64,000 nt of DNA, from NCBI RefSeq assembly GCF_007655135.1, contig NC_045129.1:37139122-37203121 (forward strand), read 5' to 3'. Position 1 is the stretch's first letter; every line of letters starts with the position of its first letter. Positions 34,672 through 47,102 of this stretch are shown here, piece by piece. Made by a program: the position numbers and the translations under genes. Source of the stretch: Punica granatum. Its lineage: Eukaryota; Streptophyta; Magnoliopsida; Myrtales; Lythraceae. The notes under the pieces are model-generated. The model was given only the letters and a program-made list of their open reading frames with translations. It searched no databases and was not told the origin of the DNA.

Positions 34672-37600
34672 ATGGACGGCGACAAGAGGCCCCGGGACCA
34701 GCGGCCCCACGCCGATCCCCCGCCAGAGTTCTTCTTCTTCGGCGACGACCAGGACAGCAGCATACTCAGCGAATTCGGGTGGAGCCTCCCCGAGCCTGCG
34801 TCGCTTGCTTCCCGGTCCGGGGAGCTCGGCTCCGTCGGCGCAGGTTCAGCCGGCACGTCTGCAGAACCGGCGGAGACCACGACGACGGCTGAGGTTGAGG
34901 GCGCCGGTGGTGGAGGTCCTCCAGCAGGAGGTCTGGAGGCGTCGACATCGAACTACCCCGCTGTCTCATCCGACTCGAGCGAGGACCCGGCGGAGAAGTC
35001 CACGGGCTCCGGCGGGAACCCGCCGGCCGAGACACCGTGAGTAGACGTTGCGTTAGCAAGCTAGCTAGGGTTGGTTGTGGTTGCATCACCGTCGTCGTCG
35101 TCGTGGTGTCCTGAGTCGTAATTAATGGGGGGCAATTTGCAAACACCACTATAGACCAGATAGATCATAAAACTTCCTTTTGGGGCAGAGTGCAAATTCC
35201 ATGACCGTACGGCTCTAGAAACGTATTGTATTTGGGCATTTGCTACGGGACATATTCGTAATTTAAGCACAAAACGAGGGGGAGTTTGCAAATTCGATCA
35301 AGTTAGAATAAAGAAGAAGGGGAGGCGGAGGGCTTTAATATTCGTTAGGTCGTCGTCCTTTGGACACCGCCACCATTATTGCGGCGGAATTGGCGTGCTA
35401 AATTTATAGATATATTCTTATATATAGAAAATATATATATATATATATATTTCTTTCGTGGACATTATTGTTATTGCACTATTATATGGCTATTTTACAT
35501 CTAAAGAGAGCATATATACGATTCCAAAAATTGGCATTTTCTTTGCGGCTCATTGTATAGGTGCATTATCATGGGTCTATTGTACGTACATGCCACACAT
35601 GCACATGTGACATCATCATTACCCTTCTACAAAATGTTGGGTGTAGTTCAATTCTTGGTTCGTTTCTCGCTGTCGCTTATGCGATTCTCTTGCTGAAAAA
35701 TGTTTTTCGTCAATTACTATGTTTTGCCATTTGCATGAAATTAAATCCCTTTGTTAATGTTAGGTGTTGGCTAGAATTCTAAGCCAAAAAAGACAAGTGA
35801 ATGCTTTTGGCGGCAGAGTTGATAGTCGAGAAATGGTTCTATTCTCCCTTGCAAGAATTAGAGAAAGAGAGGAGAGAGACAGCTCAGTTACCAAAGTAGA
35901 TATGGTTGTCTGTCTAGTGGGTCTAAGAGGGGTCTTCGATTGCATGGGGATGATATCCATTATATTAAAATTGGTAGATGTGCGTTTCGATTAATTTATG
36001 TACCGATGAATCATTTCTTACAATGACTAGCCTCATGTTCTGGTGGGGTCACTAGCTAGTCAGAAAGTATTTGCTTTCTTAGACAACTTTGCTTCAATTA
36101 CCATCGGAATTCTCGTGCAATTAAAGGCAGCGCTTTCTGGATTTTCATCTTTCTTCCCTAATCAACACTCGTGAAAATAAATGTTTGATTTATGTCTGGC
36201 TATGTGCTGAAACCCTTTTGTATGATTTCGTGTGAAAATGAGTGTGAGATAGTGTATATCGTTTTTAGTTATGGAAAACGAAAATTATATATGATCTAGG
36301 TTGCACGTATATGTTTCTTGATTGTCCATTTACAATTAGTGGCAAGTAAACTACACGGTCAACTTTGGTGCAAGGAATGGATACCCAGTGGAAGGGGACC
36401 ATCACAGAACTGATCTGCTTGTTTCGAATGGCTTCTCGATTCTAATTTTTCTGCTAGTTGAGTGTGCAACAGTTCTCTTGCTACCATATACAAGTCGGCT
36501 ACCCAATTCGACATACTATTCTAACTTCAGAGAAATTGCAAGTACCCAGTCAATATTTGAATTTGTTCGTTGAGCTGTCTTGTATTTCGGTTCAGCTGAT
36601 TATTTTTGGATGGATTTTCTCTGTAGGAGCAATAAGGTGCGGAAAAAAGGGCAGAAGCGAATAAGGCAGCCTCGCTTCGCATTTATGACTAAGAGCGATG
36701 TCGATCATCTCGAAGATGGGTACAGATGGAGGAAATATGGGCAAAAGGCTGTTAAAAATAGTCCCTTTCCAAGGTACATCTTGCTAGTAACTCCTCCAAT
36801 AATTTATGAGTTTGACTACCTATTGCACGTACATGTTTGTATCAGTTCTACTCATTTTAGTTGATTAGGTTCCCATTCTTTTCATCATTTTGTTGATTTT
36901 TAATGCGGGAAAAAAGTTCGGGTCGGAATCCTTTCCCCATCACGAATGATCCTTGGGCCCTCCTTCGAACCCGACCAACGCCCCGTGCCCAAGAGGCCTC
37001 TCCGACGCTCAAGTTAGAGGTGTATCTTGAAGAGTATTCAAGAGAGTGTGTTAGGGTTACCTTAATGTGTTTTTATATGTCCCCAAAATGGAGATGGTGA
37101 TGATAAAGCATGTGAGAATTAATTGGGCCTTATTGATGGTGATAGACCCAGAGGTTTACATGGGCCATGTTTAACCGTATGTCATGTGCCGAAATATACA
37201 CACATATCAATTTTGATTACCATTGTCTGTCCATGTTTCTGGAGGAGATGATGATTCTAATTTCAGTATTTGAGCCTCATTTATTAGAACGGTTTGGTTC
37301 ATGAGGTCTTATAATTGGGCTGGTCAGAGAGCCAAACTTCATTCAATGACCTATGTGTGAATGCCAGTCAGAGAACACCACAACTGATCCTTAGATATTG
37401 TGAGGAGGCTGCTCACCGTATGAAGATTAGCAAGGGGAGATCCGGAGCTTTTTTGCCGGTGTCTAGTCTTTGCAATTGATATATGAGACATGGCATGACG
37501 ATTATAAATGTTTTTTGCTAGTGTCTATTTAATTATGGATAATTTTGTTCATTCTGTACAGAGAGCATGGCATATAATTACAAGACTTGAAATTGCTTCA

Positions 37601-38163
37601 ATGGTTTCATTGTTGTTGTGTTACCAATTTTAAAGAAACTTATTGTTCTTCCCCCTGGGGTTCGTGTACAAAATGTTATATCTGATTGTTTCAAATGATT
37701 TTGCAGAAGCTACTATCGTTGTACAAACAGCAAATGTACGGTCAAGAAACGAGTGGAGCGCTCCTCCGAAGATCCCACAGTAGTAATAACAACCTATGAA
37801 GGCCAACACTGCCACCATTCTGTAGGGTTCCCGCGGGGTGGCAGCGGAGTGCTTACCCCTAACGAAAATGCAACTGCTTTTGGCCCCCAGCTAGCTCCTC
37901 CATTGTTCCCGCAATTGTACCACCCGCCAAGAGTACTTAATCTTAACCCTTCGCCCCGAGAGATTAACAGCCCTCCCCGTCCGCCTAATCTTCCCCCTCG
38001 CCCGTTGGCAACCTCATCCGGGTCCGACTCTCAGCAGCTGCCTCCTCATTCTTCTGAAGAATTCCAAGCACAGCAACAGTTGGGAAGATCAAACCCTCCT
38101 GACCTTCCCACTGATGAAGGGTTGCTCGGCGATATGGTGCCCTCTGGGATGCGTCATAGGTGA
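34672..38163 (+). CDS. WRKY57: WRKY transcription factor, group IIc, WRKY57-like
   Basis: Three exons, 34672-35036, 36627-36773 and 37707-38163, sum to 969 nt, 322 residues. The first ATG follows a CT-rich leader (CCGGCCATGGAC). One WRKY domain: WRKYGQK at about 156-162 and a C-X4-C-X23-H-X-H zinc finger (CTNSKC ... HCH), the group IIc pattern. The second intron splits the Arg codon of the conserved PFPR|SYYRC site, its position in most WRKY genes. [20 protein letters not shown] before the domain and a C-terminal [13 protein letters not shown] are specific to the WRKY57 branch. The N-terminus is Ser/Glu/Gly-rich. The protein would bind W-boxes in the nucleus; Arabidopsis WRKY57 links drought tolerance and jasmonate/auxin control of senescence, which is knowledge of the family rather than of this gene. 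The first intron (1590 bp) is long and holds an AT microsatellite. Confidence 0.95.
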
Positions 38164-39834
38164 GAATGTAATTAATTAAAACATGGAACAATCCATACAC
38201 TAATTAATTCAAATCATTAATATTTAATTCGGAACAATACATATATATATATATATAAGTAAATTATGCATATGCATGTTAACAATTTAACATAGAAAAT
38301 GTAATTGTGTATATAGTTCAAGGGGTATTTAGGGTCTTTATTCATGTGGGTAGATACAGATATGCATTTTCCTCGAAGGGAGGTGATCATCCTGGGAAGT
38401 TGTAGGCCGGTCGCACCATTTGCACATACGTGTCGGTCCATCCAATGAGTACGCTTAGTAATTCTGTTATGACCATGATGTTAACTATATTTTCATCAAA
38501 TAAAAGCTTCCTTTCTTTAGAGATTATGTTGCCAATTGGGAAAGTCCCTCAACTTCGTTACATCCTCTGCATATTTATATAAATGCAAAACATGAGGCAG
38601 TGGGATGGACACGCCTATGAATATACATTGTGGCTATTTTTTTTTCTTCTCTTTTTAAAATTTAAATTCAAAGCTCTATTTTTGCAATGGTTCTGTTATT
38701 CTTTGTCCCCACTGATTACTTTCTTTTTTTTTCCCCATTGAATTGAGCATCGTCTTGGTTGGATAGAGTTAATGCCGTGGAATTAGATGCCCTCTAGCTT
38801 CTCAGTTAGCTAGCATGCATGTGAAAAGCCTGTGTTTCTTCTGCACGTCGTATCAAATAGAAATGCACCGGCATATTCAAAATATAATAGTTAAATTTAT
38901 ATAAAGATCTGGTTGGCTTTGGTTATATATTAATAGTCATCATAGATCTAATTATATTATAGTACTGAAATATATATCATAATTATATCATAGATCAATC
39001 TTGCAGAGATCGGAACTACTAGGAATCTGAAGGATGTCAGAATTTTTGAATTAAAAAAAAAAGGATATATCTGCCAATGTTTACATTGCTTTTTTTTTCT
39101 TTTTAATAACAAGATAGTAGGTCAAATCTACGATTTTTTTTTTTTATAACTTGATGTCCATTTGTTGAGGGAACGTCGTAGTCAAAAGCTTACCGGGTGA
39201 TTGAATCTATAAAGGTAACAATAAGGAATTATTATAAGTTTTTATCTAATCCTGGTAAAACGTAGAACCTATGGCTATATGTCAAATAGGAAGAGAGTTC
39301 TCGATTTCTTTTTCCATTTTTATGGTTTAATGATTTACAAACGTCCATTTCCATTTAAATATTAATTCATGGTTCAAGTCACAAAGTTAAGATTATATTT
39401 ATGCATGGCATTTATATTATATAGCATAGATACTAATAATTGATCAGACACGCATCGCATGCGTGTGATTTTTTTAAACACAGATTGTATTAATTTTGTT
39501 TTGTATGTTGAGACACTGTTGGGATCTGATCGACCTTTTTGCTTGTGCATGGAAAAAAACCAGAGGCCAAGGACCAATTAAATAAAACTTGGTGCTTAAA
39601 TAGAAATGCCTATTTAAGAAATTTAATTAATTGAGCTTAAAATTTTGGGGCAAAATTATTATTTTCTATTTTAGTGTAATGACACAAGTACCGCACGTGA
39701 AATCAGAATGGAACGGTTTTGTCTAATGGGATTTCTTAATCATGTCATATTATTATTATTCTTTTCTTTTCTTTTCCTTTCCCTGGCTATTAGAGCCACG
39801 GCCTGGCCCTCCTTATAATAAAATAGAGAGGATG
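38164..39834. other. WRKY57 3' region and gene-free spacer
   Basis: AT-rich sequence with poly-T tracts. A short perfect hairpin (ACACGCAT-CGC-ATGCGTGT) is at 39448-39466. No coding region is seen. Confidence 0.45.
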
Positions 39835-39910
39835 CTGAATTTGGTGAAGCAGTATCACCCTTGATCTGAGGATTTAAAGGTTCTTGGTTCGATTTTCACA
39901 AGTAAAATCA
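39835..39910 (+). repeat. SINE head fragment
   Basis: TTTGGTGAAGCAGTATCACC followed by GGTTCTTGGTTCGATTTTCAC has A-box/B-box order and spacing of a tRNA-derived element but does not fold as a tRNA. It is preceded by a GC-rich GAGCCACGGCCTGGCCC stretch. Confidence 0.4.
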
Positions 39911-40397
39911 TCCGACCCTATTTATTTCTCTTTTCCTATCTATTTATTTTTATTAAAAAAAGATGTCGTATTTGTTTGAGTGGAGACTCACCAAGAAGTC
40001 TGAAACTTTCATTGATCGAATGTGGATTCCCTGTCATCATATTTTCTTTTCCTCTCCTCCCAAAATTTTTGGGTAAAACCATTGATATCTTCAACTTATT
40101 AATTGAAATTAATTTCATTCAGAAATTTACTTGGACTTGATGATCAGAATGTACTTCCAGTGAATTTCAAATCCCTACAAAATAGGTAATTAGATCTATC
40201 TACTAAGAGCTTATTTAAAAAGAAAAGAATTATGATTGAAAATCATCAATTAGAGACGACGACGAAAGATTTGATCCTTATAATGGTAGCACATAAGCCA
40301 TGAACAAATCATAAATCGGTTATTCCGACCGAGCCATAAATATATAATCTCAAGCAGCTATATACTTATGGGTTGTTTTCTAGCTATTGAGTGAGTA

Positions 40398-40429
<32 letters not shown>

Positions 40430-40920
40430 TGACAGATAGATAGATAGATCAGCCTCTCTCATTTTTCCTCTTCCGGATCGATGATGACTTATCATAGGCA
40501 GCTGAGAGTTGAGACTGGTCAAAGGTTACGCGATCACCATTAATTAAAGAGAATGATTCCAAAACACCAAAGCTGCTATCGAAAGGCCTGACGATGAACA
40601 GTATATATAGTTGATGATAAGGGAAGCAAAGCAAGAAAACACGGTCGGTGTTTTTCACAGGAAAGGCTGAACGTCCAACTGACAAAGGAACACGCAGAGA
40701 TAATATATAACAGGGAGCCCCCCAAAGTACCAAGTACACACACCACACGTCCCCAGAGGAATTAACATACATGGGACCATCTCTGCAAACATATTTGTAT
40801 GTATGTGCTTGATAAGCCTGTGGTGAATTTTGAGTTTGTCAGCATACTTGAATTTGGAATAATTATATTGAGTTCCAAAGAGCCAATTTAAGCAGTTTAT
40901 TATATACAAATAAATATATA
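39911..40920. other. Gene-free spacer
   Basis: AT-rich, with a (TA)n run at 40404-40429 and GATA repeats at 40435-40448. A reverse-strand open stretch (40449-40772) is not recognised as a protein. Confidence 0.4.
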
Positions 40921-41886
40921 CTAGTTGTTTCACCATGCGTTGCGCGGAAATGACACTCATAATAGGAATTTTTAAAATTTTATGAGAATATTGTTCAAAT
41001 GGGTCTCTGAACATATTAATTAATTTATAATTATAGAATTAACTCTTTAACAATTTTCAAGTTAAACATAAATAGAACAATGTTAAATTGTTCATAGTGG
41101 ATAAGCTCTCTTTGATATTTTATCTGTATATACATGAGAAAGAAACTTTATTCACTTAAAAGGCATATATATATTATCAATATGATTCCTTAAAAATATT
41201 ACAGTATTTATTCGACTAAATCTTAATAATTGAAAGCATAATTTAGGTCCCGACTAATCTAAGGAGTAAAGCTCTCCCAACGTAAATTTGAAAAGTAAAA
41301 ATTATTTTGAACAAAATCAACATAATTAATTAATATAATTATCCAACAATTTTGTGGTTTGCTAATCATTTTAGTAATGCATTTTATTTGAAAATTTGTA
41401 TTTACAGTTTTAAATTTAAATTCTTTTGCAATATTTTTTTTTCATTTACTCAAGTAATTACTTAATTCTTACTCAAGTAAATGTTTTTCATCAAATAATA
41501 CCAATTATTAAGTGAAAAATCATGGAAGGCATATTAATTCTTTGAAAATATTAATTATTGATATTGTTGCAGATTTAATTTTATATATAGTTTACGGCCT
41601 TGAATTATATGCTTATTGGCTAAGAAATGTTAAAATTGAATTACATAATCAAATAAGATTGATTAAGTTCATTAAATTGTTATATATTTTTGTGTTTAAA
41701 AAATTAATTACCTGAAACTCTCTATTAGATGACTTCTCATTTACTCTATGAAGGTAGTTTGACCCACAATGATTAACTCCCAATTTTTCTCTTTGACACA
41801 TGGCACTAATTTATTAACTTTAGGATGACATGTGGTGCAGCCTCATTAAATCTCCTTTTGGGTTTTGCTATTAAATATTATATAGA
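40921..41886 (-). mobile_element. Short non-autonomous Helitron, opposite orientation
   Basis: On the minus strand it begins TCTATATAATATTTAATAGC (from 41886) and ends CCGCGCAACGCATGGTGAAACAACTAG (to 40921). It lies between A and T (complement of T at 41887 and A at 40920), as Helitrons do. Its 5' region shares GGCTGCACCACATGTCATCC with the GTTGTGCCATGTGTCATCT region of the Helitron at 14183. No replicase is encoded. A degraded SINE-like block (TCCCGACTAATCTAAGGAG) is nested at about 41250. Confidence 0.78.
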
Positions 41887-42980
41887 TAAATATATGTTTC
41901 AATTTGTAATTAGGCTAATTCATTGTTTGCTTAATTATTTCCTTTATCCGAAATCATTAAAATGATGATGATTATTATTATTGAAGAGAAATGGTTACTT
42001 CACTTTTATTTTCTGGTTAAATATGCAGGTTAGACAAGCGGACATTAATTAGCTGGAATTCTTTCCAAGGATAAGAATCTTTGGGAGCTAAAAGAATTTA
42101 ATGTAAGAGGAGGTTTGAAGTTTGATTTTCTCTAATAGGACTACCTCGTTCTCTTTATTTTTATTTTATTTTTACTTTTTTATTTATACTAGACTCATGT
42201 CCCTCCTTAATTTTGTAATTAATAAAATTATGTAAGACGACATACTGGATGATAAGAGTTTGAACGGAAAATGAAAAAAAAAAAAAGAAGTAACTTACAA
42301 TAAATATTTATTACTTAATAGACCAACAAGATTTTCAATAGTTTTTTTTCTTGATTCTGAGCGGCCATCCCGCATGCAATTCCTTGGGTCTACCATCATG
42401 CTAGCAAGAGTGTTTTTTCTTATAAAACTAATTTTGTACCCTAAAAGGTGTTTCCTAAAGATTGTTATAACACAATAACAATAATTTTTTTTTTTGCATA
42501 TTAATATCATGCATTATATCATTTTGTGAGTGATCTAGAGAATTTTTAGTCGGGTCACTTTTGTGATGATATAGCACAATAAGCATGGCTCCTCCTTCCC
42601 GACTGTTCCTATCTAGGGTATATTCATGAATTTACACAAATTACTTGAGTAAATCAGATGTAGAAAAAATTACGCGCGCCTTTTTAGTTATGAATTACAT
42701 GAACCTTGAACAAATTGGTTGAGTTAAATTTGAGTGTGTGATACCTTCATTTTTACTGATTATAACTTAAATCTGAATGCGTGTGTATAGATGATGTATA
42801 TGCACAGATGAAGGATAGATGCAAAAGGTATATCTTTCTTTACCTTTTTCTTTTTTTCCCTCTCTTTTGGTTGATAACTAAAGCCATACTTTCGAGTATA
42901 TAGTGCATGCCCTTTTAGCCCAGCCTTTTACAAGAATTGTTCCCATTTGAAGGGACATATATTGGTGCAACTAGAGAGTA
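41887..42980. other. Gene-free AT-rich spacer
   Basis: No gene, terminal repeat or retroelement end is recognised; long A/T tracts only. Confidence 0.5.
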
Positions 42981-42981
42981 G

Positions 42982-42983
42982 AG

Positions 42984-43032
<49 letters not shown>

Positions 43033-43067
43033 TCTAGTGGGCACCATAGCTAGAAGTAGTGTGCGTG

Positions 43068-43103
<36 letters not shown>

Positions 43104-43139
43104 TCTAGTGGGCACCATAGCTAGTAGTAGTGTGCGTGC

Positions 43140-43183
<44 letters not shown>
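42982..43183. repeat. Compound (TA)n(GA)n microsatellite with duplicated spacer
   Basis: (TA)n(GA)n arrays occur three times. They are separated by two copies of a nearly identical 45-nt spacer that includes GATCTAGTGGGCACCATAGC and AGTAGTGTGCGTG. The repeat unit is therefore about 80 bp and contains its own microsatellite. Confidence 0.9.
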
Positions 43184-43189
<6 letters not shown>

Positions 43190-43191
<2 letters not shown>

Positions 43192-44147
43192 TGAAAATGT
43201 CAGTGTGATTCAATGAATTGCATGGGGGAGTGGTTAGGTCCATTATAAGAGGAACCATTGGGGGACAATTACATATGGAAAAGAGATTTTGAGTGGTCTC
43301 TCTCTAACTAAGCATTGATACATGACAGAGATTAGACATTTGGCCTAACAATATGGTTGAAAAGTTTTATCAGCATAAGAGAGATAATGGAACCTAAATA
43401 AGAATACTTTTTATGTCATTGCACTAATATCTCTTCCTAAATCAGAATTAAACAAGGAAGGGATACAAACTTTTGTATATATAGAGATGGAGAGAGAGAG
43501 AGACAATGGAATCTAAATGAGGAATTAATTTTTTACCTTTATAAACGTTGTTGGCTGGAGATATGAAGAGAATTGTTGCAAATACTCAGCTTTCGGTGCA
43601 AACCCGCCTCCCTAAATAGAATATTTGATAGCTATTAATAAAGTGTTGGCCGAGTAATAATCATATTTGATTTTCACAAAGAGTATAATAAAATTTGAAT
43701 CTCAAAAAGCACACTTGATAAGAAGTAAGATAATTTTTAATATTCGATCTTCTGAAATTTTCAAAGCAATATTTTTCACAATTTTTTATCAAAATAATAA
43801 AACATTTGTTTGTTAAGGAAATATCAGGGATTAGGTAATAGTGCTCTAGAGTCGAGTCAGACTCATGTCATGTGCAGATTTTATTGATTAACTAGTACTC
43901 TTTTCACGCTTGTATAGTTTCTTTCACGATTATGATCTGTTTGCTCTATGCAGGCGTAGTAAACAACTACATAATCAAGATTCTAACATGCTTGTCCGAG
44001 TTTTTGTTTAATTTATAAATGATCAAGCAGTATTTCCTATTAAGATGAAGCCGTCAAAAATATTATGTAGGTTAAAGATTGGATTTACTCTATATGGTAT
44101 TTCCGCATTTAACATTCATTTAGAAACTCTTGAGTGTTGCGGAATCG
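43190..44147. other. Gene-free spacer
   Basis: AT-rich sequence with a (GA)n run at 43489-43503. No gene recognised. Confidence 0.5.
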
Positions 44148-44505
44148 AATTTGTTTGGTTTAAAAATAAAATTTTACTCTACTCTACTTCACTGTGTTGT
44201 TGTCTTCCATTAGTTTAACAACATAATTATTATTTTTTTTATCTTTTTTTTCAATTTAATAATAAATTTTCTAACATATTTTTTCTCAACCATCATCACA
44301 ACTAATTTTTAATACTATATTCTCTTAACTATTCATTACTTTTTTTTATCTATTTCTCCAATTTTATAATAAATTCTCTCACATATTTTTTTTTCAATAA
44401 TTATTACAATCAATTTTTTAATAATAAATTCTCCAAATTATTTTATCTTCATTTGATGGAGCTGAGTAAAATTATAACTCTACTCCGAAACCAAACGCCT
44501 ACTAA
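44148..44505. mobile_element. MITE-like element
   Basis: The left end TTGTTTGGTTTAAAAATAAAATTTTACTCTACTC and right end GAGTAAAATTATAACTCTACTCCGAAACCAAACGCC are inverted. The interior has direct repeats of TTTTTTTCAATAATTATTACAA-type blocks. It matches the half-element beginning at 283. Confidence 0.6.
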
Positions 44506-44771
44506 CGCTCCTAGGTACATGTAAGAAATTAGAAATGAAGATTAGAATAAGTCAAAGATAGAGTAATATGTAAAGACCCTTCTATTTCAATATATATGGC
44601 ACGAAAAGCATCGTACACATTATAACCTTTTCCAATTTAACATTCGTAGTACTGCTGCATGTCAAGGATTATCACTAACATTTACGGACCCAAGTTAGAC
44701 CCACTTCTATTATGATCGAGAAGGGTCCGACAAACATCAAATTTACCCCCTTTTTTATATAACCGAGGGGA

Positions 44772-44810
<39 letters not shown>

Positions 44811-46140
44811 TTTGGATAAATTATATATATATATATTTTGGGGGCGTGAAATTCTATGATGCTTCGGCTTCAGCCAAAAGACACAATGCCTAGAACACAT
44901 AAATCTCCTTTTCAATTCTTTGTTTCAGCAAAACATTTTAATTAGTTAAATTATGAGTTTCACGGCCACATCTCTATCGAAACATATACATCTATCATTT
45001 GTGTGGTGGGATTTTGTCTCGGTTATCGGATGTCGAACGATCCTATACTATACTTTTGAAACTTCTTTGTAATCTGTTGGTTTGTGTTATAGATTTTGCA
45101 AATTTCATATCCGAAACGCAAATTAAGGAAGGAAAAAGGGCAAATCGGCACGGATTTTCCATTTATCATTTAATCTGTTTGGGCAAGCAAAATAAAATAA
45201 ATCCGTGAAATCACAGTCAGTGACTCAGTGGGGCCAACCTGTGATCACCGTACACGTGGCAGATGAGTTTAGGCCGTCCAGTACAGCATCTCTATTATTG
45301 TGGGTGGCCACATGAATGGTGCCGCATTACCCGCCCCTTCAGTTCTCCCTAAAGGCTCAAAAAAAAAAAAGGAAGGGAAAAAAAAAAAAAAACTCGCACG
45401 TGAATTTCCGCGGCGATGAATTCGAGAGTCGTGTCGCTCCAAGCCAATCCCTCGGCGGCAGTTGGGTTAGTTAGTTAGTCGCTAGCTTAGCTACTGCGCA
45501 GTCAGGCGCGTGGATTTACCACTGGGCCCCACAGGGCGGCGTGGTCGAATGTGGTAAGGGCAGGCCCACACTAGCTTCTGTGTGGACTCCATCTCTAATC
45601 AATCACACTGATGATAACGTAGTACAGCTGCTACTGCCGACCGAAAAGATCAAAATGGTCAGTATTATATACGAAATACCTATGCAAATTCAAGAGGAAT
45701 GCATCGTAAAACCCATTGCGCAAACGTTTTAAGTTTTCTTTCTTCGTTTCATATAGCAATTCACTGATCCATTCTTGATAAAATGCTTCACGGACTTAAG
45801 CATTCCTATCTTTGTCTGACAATTTACGTTGAAATCTAAGAGCATAAAAGTTCGATTAGTAGACTCCTCCAACAACCTTGTTCGGGTGACGCAGACATAG
45901 GGGCCGAAGGTGACCACACACACCCCCCCCAATCGATGTGAAGGTTGCCTGCTTTTCTTGACTCCATTGTAGCCATAACTTATGGTTTCGGTACAAAGCC
46001 CGATTGAGACTGCTTGTCCTTATCTACATCGACTGCGAACGCTTTCATGGGAGAGGCATTCACAGCATGGGAACGGTGGCTATCGGATGTGCTTAGAGTA
46101 GGCAATAGGCATTATCTCTAGTCTTCATCTTGTTGGGGAC
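44506..46140. other. Gene-free region with an orphan promoter-like GC-rich segment
   Basis: A (TA)n array spans about 44774-44838. At 45240-45500 the base composition shifts to GC-rich. CACGTGGC (G-box/ABRE, 45254-45261) lies upstream of an ATG at 45417 opening a 20-codon frame (MNSRVVSLQANPSAAVG...) that then stops. It resembles the promoter and first codons of a gene whose remainder is missing or spliced to exons I cannot identify. A C8-9 run is at about 45921. Confidence 0.35.
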
Positions 46141-46149
46141 TATAGAAAT

Positions 46150-46470
46150 TAGGGTAAATTTCAATGCTACCCCTTATAATTTATGAAATTGCCAGCGACA
46201 TCCATCTTTTCAAAAATTTATCACACACCACCCCTCCTTTCGCTGACGTGGTACCAAAAGAACATTCACTTTACCACGTGGATCTCATGTACAAAATTGC
46301 ACAAATTGACATGTTACTTGGTTCATTTACTAAAACCAAATCTGACCCAATTTACGAAAAAATAGTAGAAATGAGCGAAAGGAAGGGTGGTATGTGGCTA
46401 ATTTTGAAAAGAACAAGTATCGCCGATCATTTTGTAAACTATATGAGGTGTCGTCAAATTTTACACTAAA
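46150..46470. mobile_element. Terminal-inverted-repeat MITE
   Basis: The left end TTAGGGTAAATTTCAATGCTACCCC and right end (complement TTTAGTGTAAAATTTGACGACACC) are inverted over about 40 bp, both followed by an ATAATTTA-type block. The open stretch of 101 codons inside is incidental. No exact target duplication was found. Confidence 0.6.
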
Positions 46471-46511
46471 AATTAAGGTTTGTTAATGCTTTGCATGAGA
46501 ACTAACAAGAA

Positions 46512-46575
46512 GGCCCAAATATGACCCAGCATTCGTCATCTTGAAGGCCCACAATCATTTTGTTTCACAGCCCAC
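46512..46575 (+). promoter_or_regulatory. Site II (GGCCCA) promoter cluster of ZNG1-like gene
   Basis: GGCCCA at 46512 and 46546 and GCCCA at 46570 lie in a 64-bp span about 530 bp upstream of the CobW-family start codon. Clustered GGCCCA/TGGGCC elements mark many constitutively expressed plant genes. The sites sit just downstream of the MITE at 46150-46470. Inferred from motif clustering. Confidence 0.45.
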
Positions 46576-47102
46576 AATATCTGTCTCAGGACTGCTTCTC
46601 TAGAGCTCGCTAAGCATATCATCGTCCCGTTCGACATCACTCAACCGTTTATTTGAGAGTCTCAGACGACCAAATTCAGAATCACAAATGCTTCTTTTTT
46701 GTTTCGTTTTCCTCTTTAAGGAATAGTAAAATTCATTTGCCCCATGATAATCGAACTTTTGGGCTTATCGATATAAATCTGGTGAACAAGTTGGGTCATT
46801 CCTTTTTTTTTTTTTTAAACAAGACCCCAGCTTGTAAATTGATGCACTTCTTTTGCTTGCCTTTTTTTTAGTCTCTACGTCTTTATCAGAATATTTTTGC
46901 TTTTCATTTTGCGCAATTCTAGCTGCTCTAGATAGAAATATATCTAACCACGAGTGAAATAAACAGAAACATGAAGGACGAGTCTATAAATATAGGAAGT
47001 CTTGGGGCTGAATCAGAAAAATTAAACAACTCAAAGCTTAGCTTAAACTCGACATCACTGTCCGGCGGGTTCTGTGAGTTGAAGCATTTTTCCGGGCCGG
47101 AT

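Noticed and set aside
34243..35040. 265-codon frame starting upstream of the WRKY start
   Set aside because: It is the WRKY exon 1 frame extended into the 5' leader; residues before the ATG at 34672 are low-complexity translation of the leader, and the end reads through the donor site.
39448..39466. Perfect hairpin ACACGCAT-CGC-ATGCGTGT as a Helitron end or terminator
   Set aside because: No CTRR terminus at the right distance and no partner TC end; probably incidental.
46164..46469. 101-codon open frame
   Set aside because: Falls exactly inside a terminal-inverted-repeat MITE and has no recognisable protein character.
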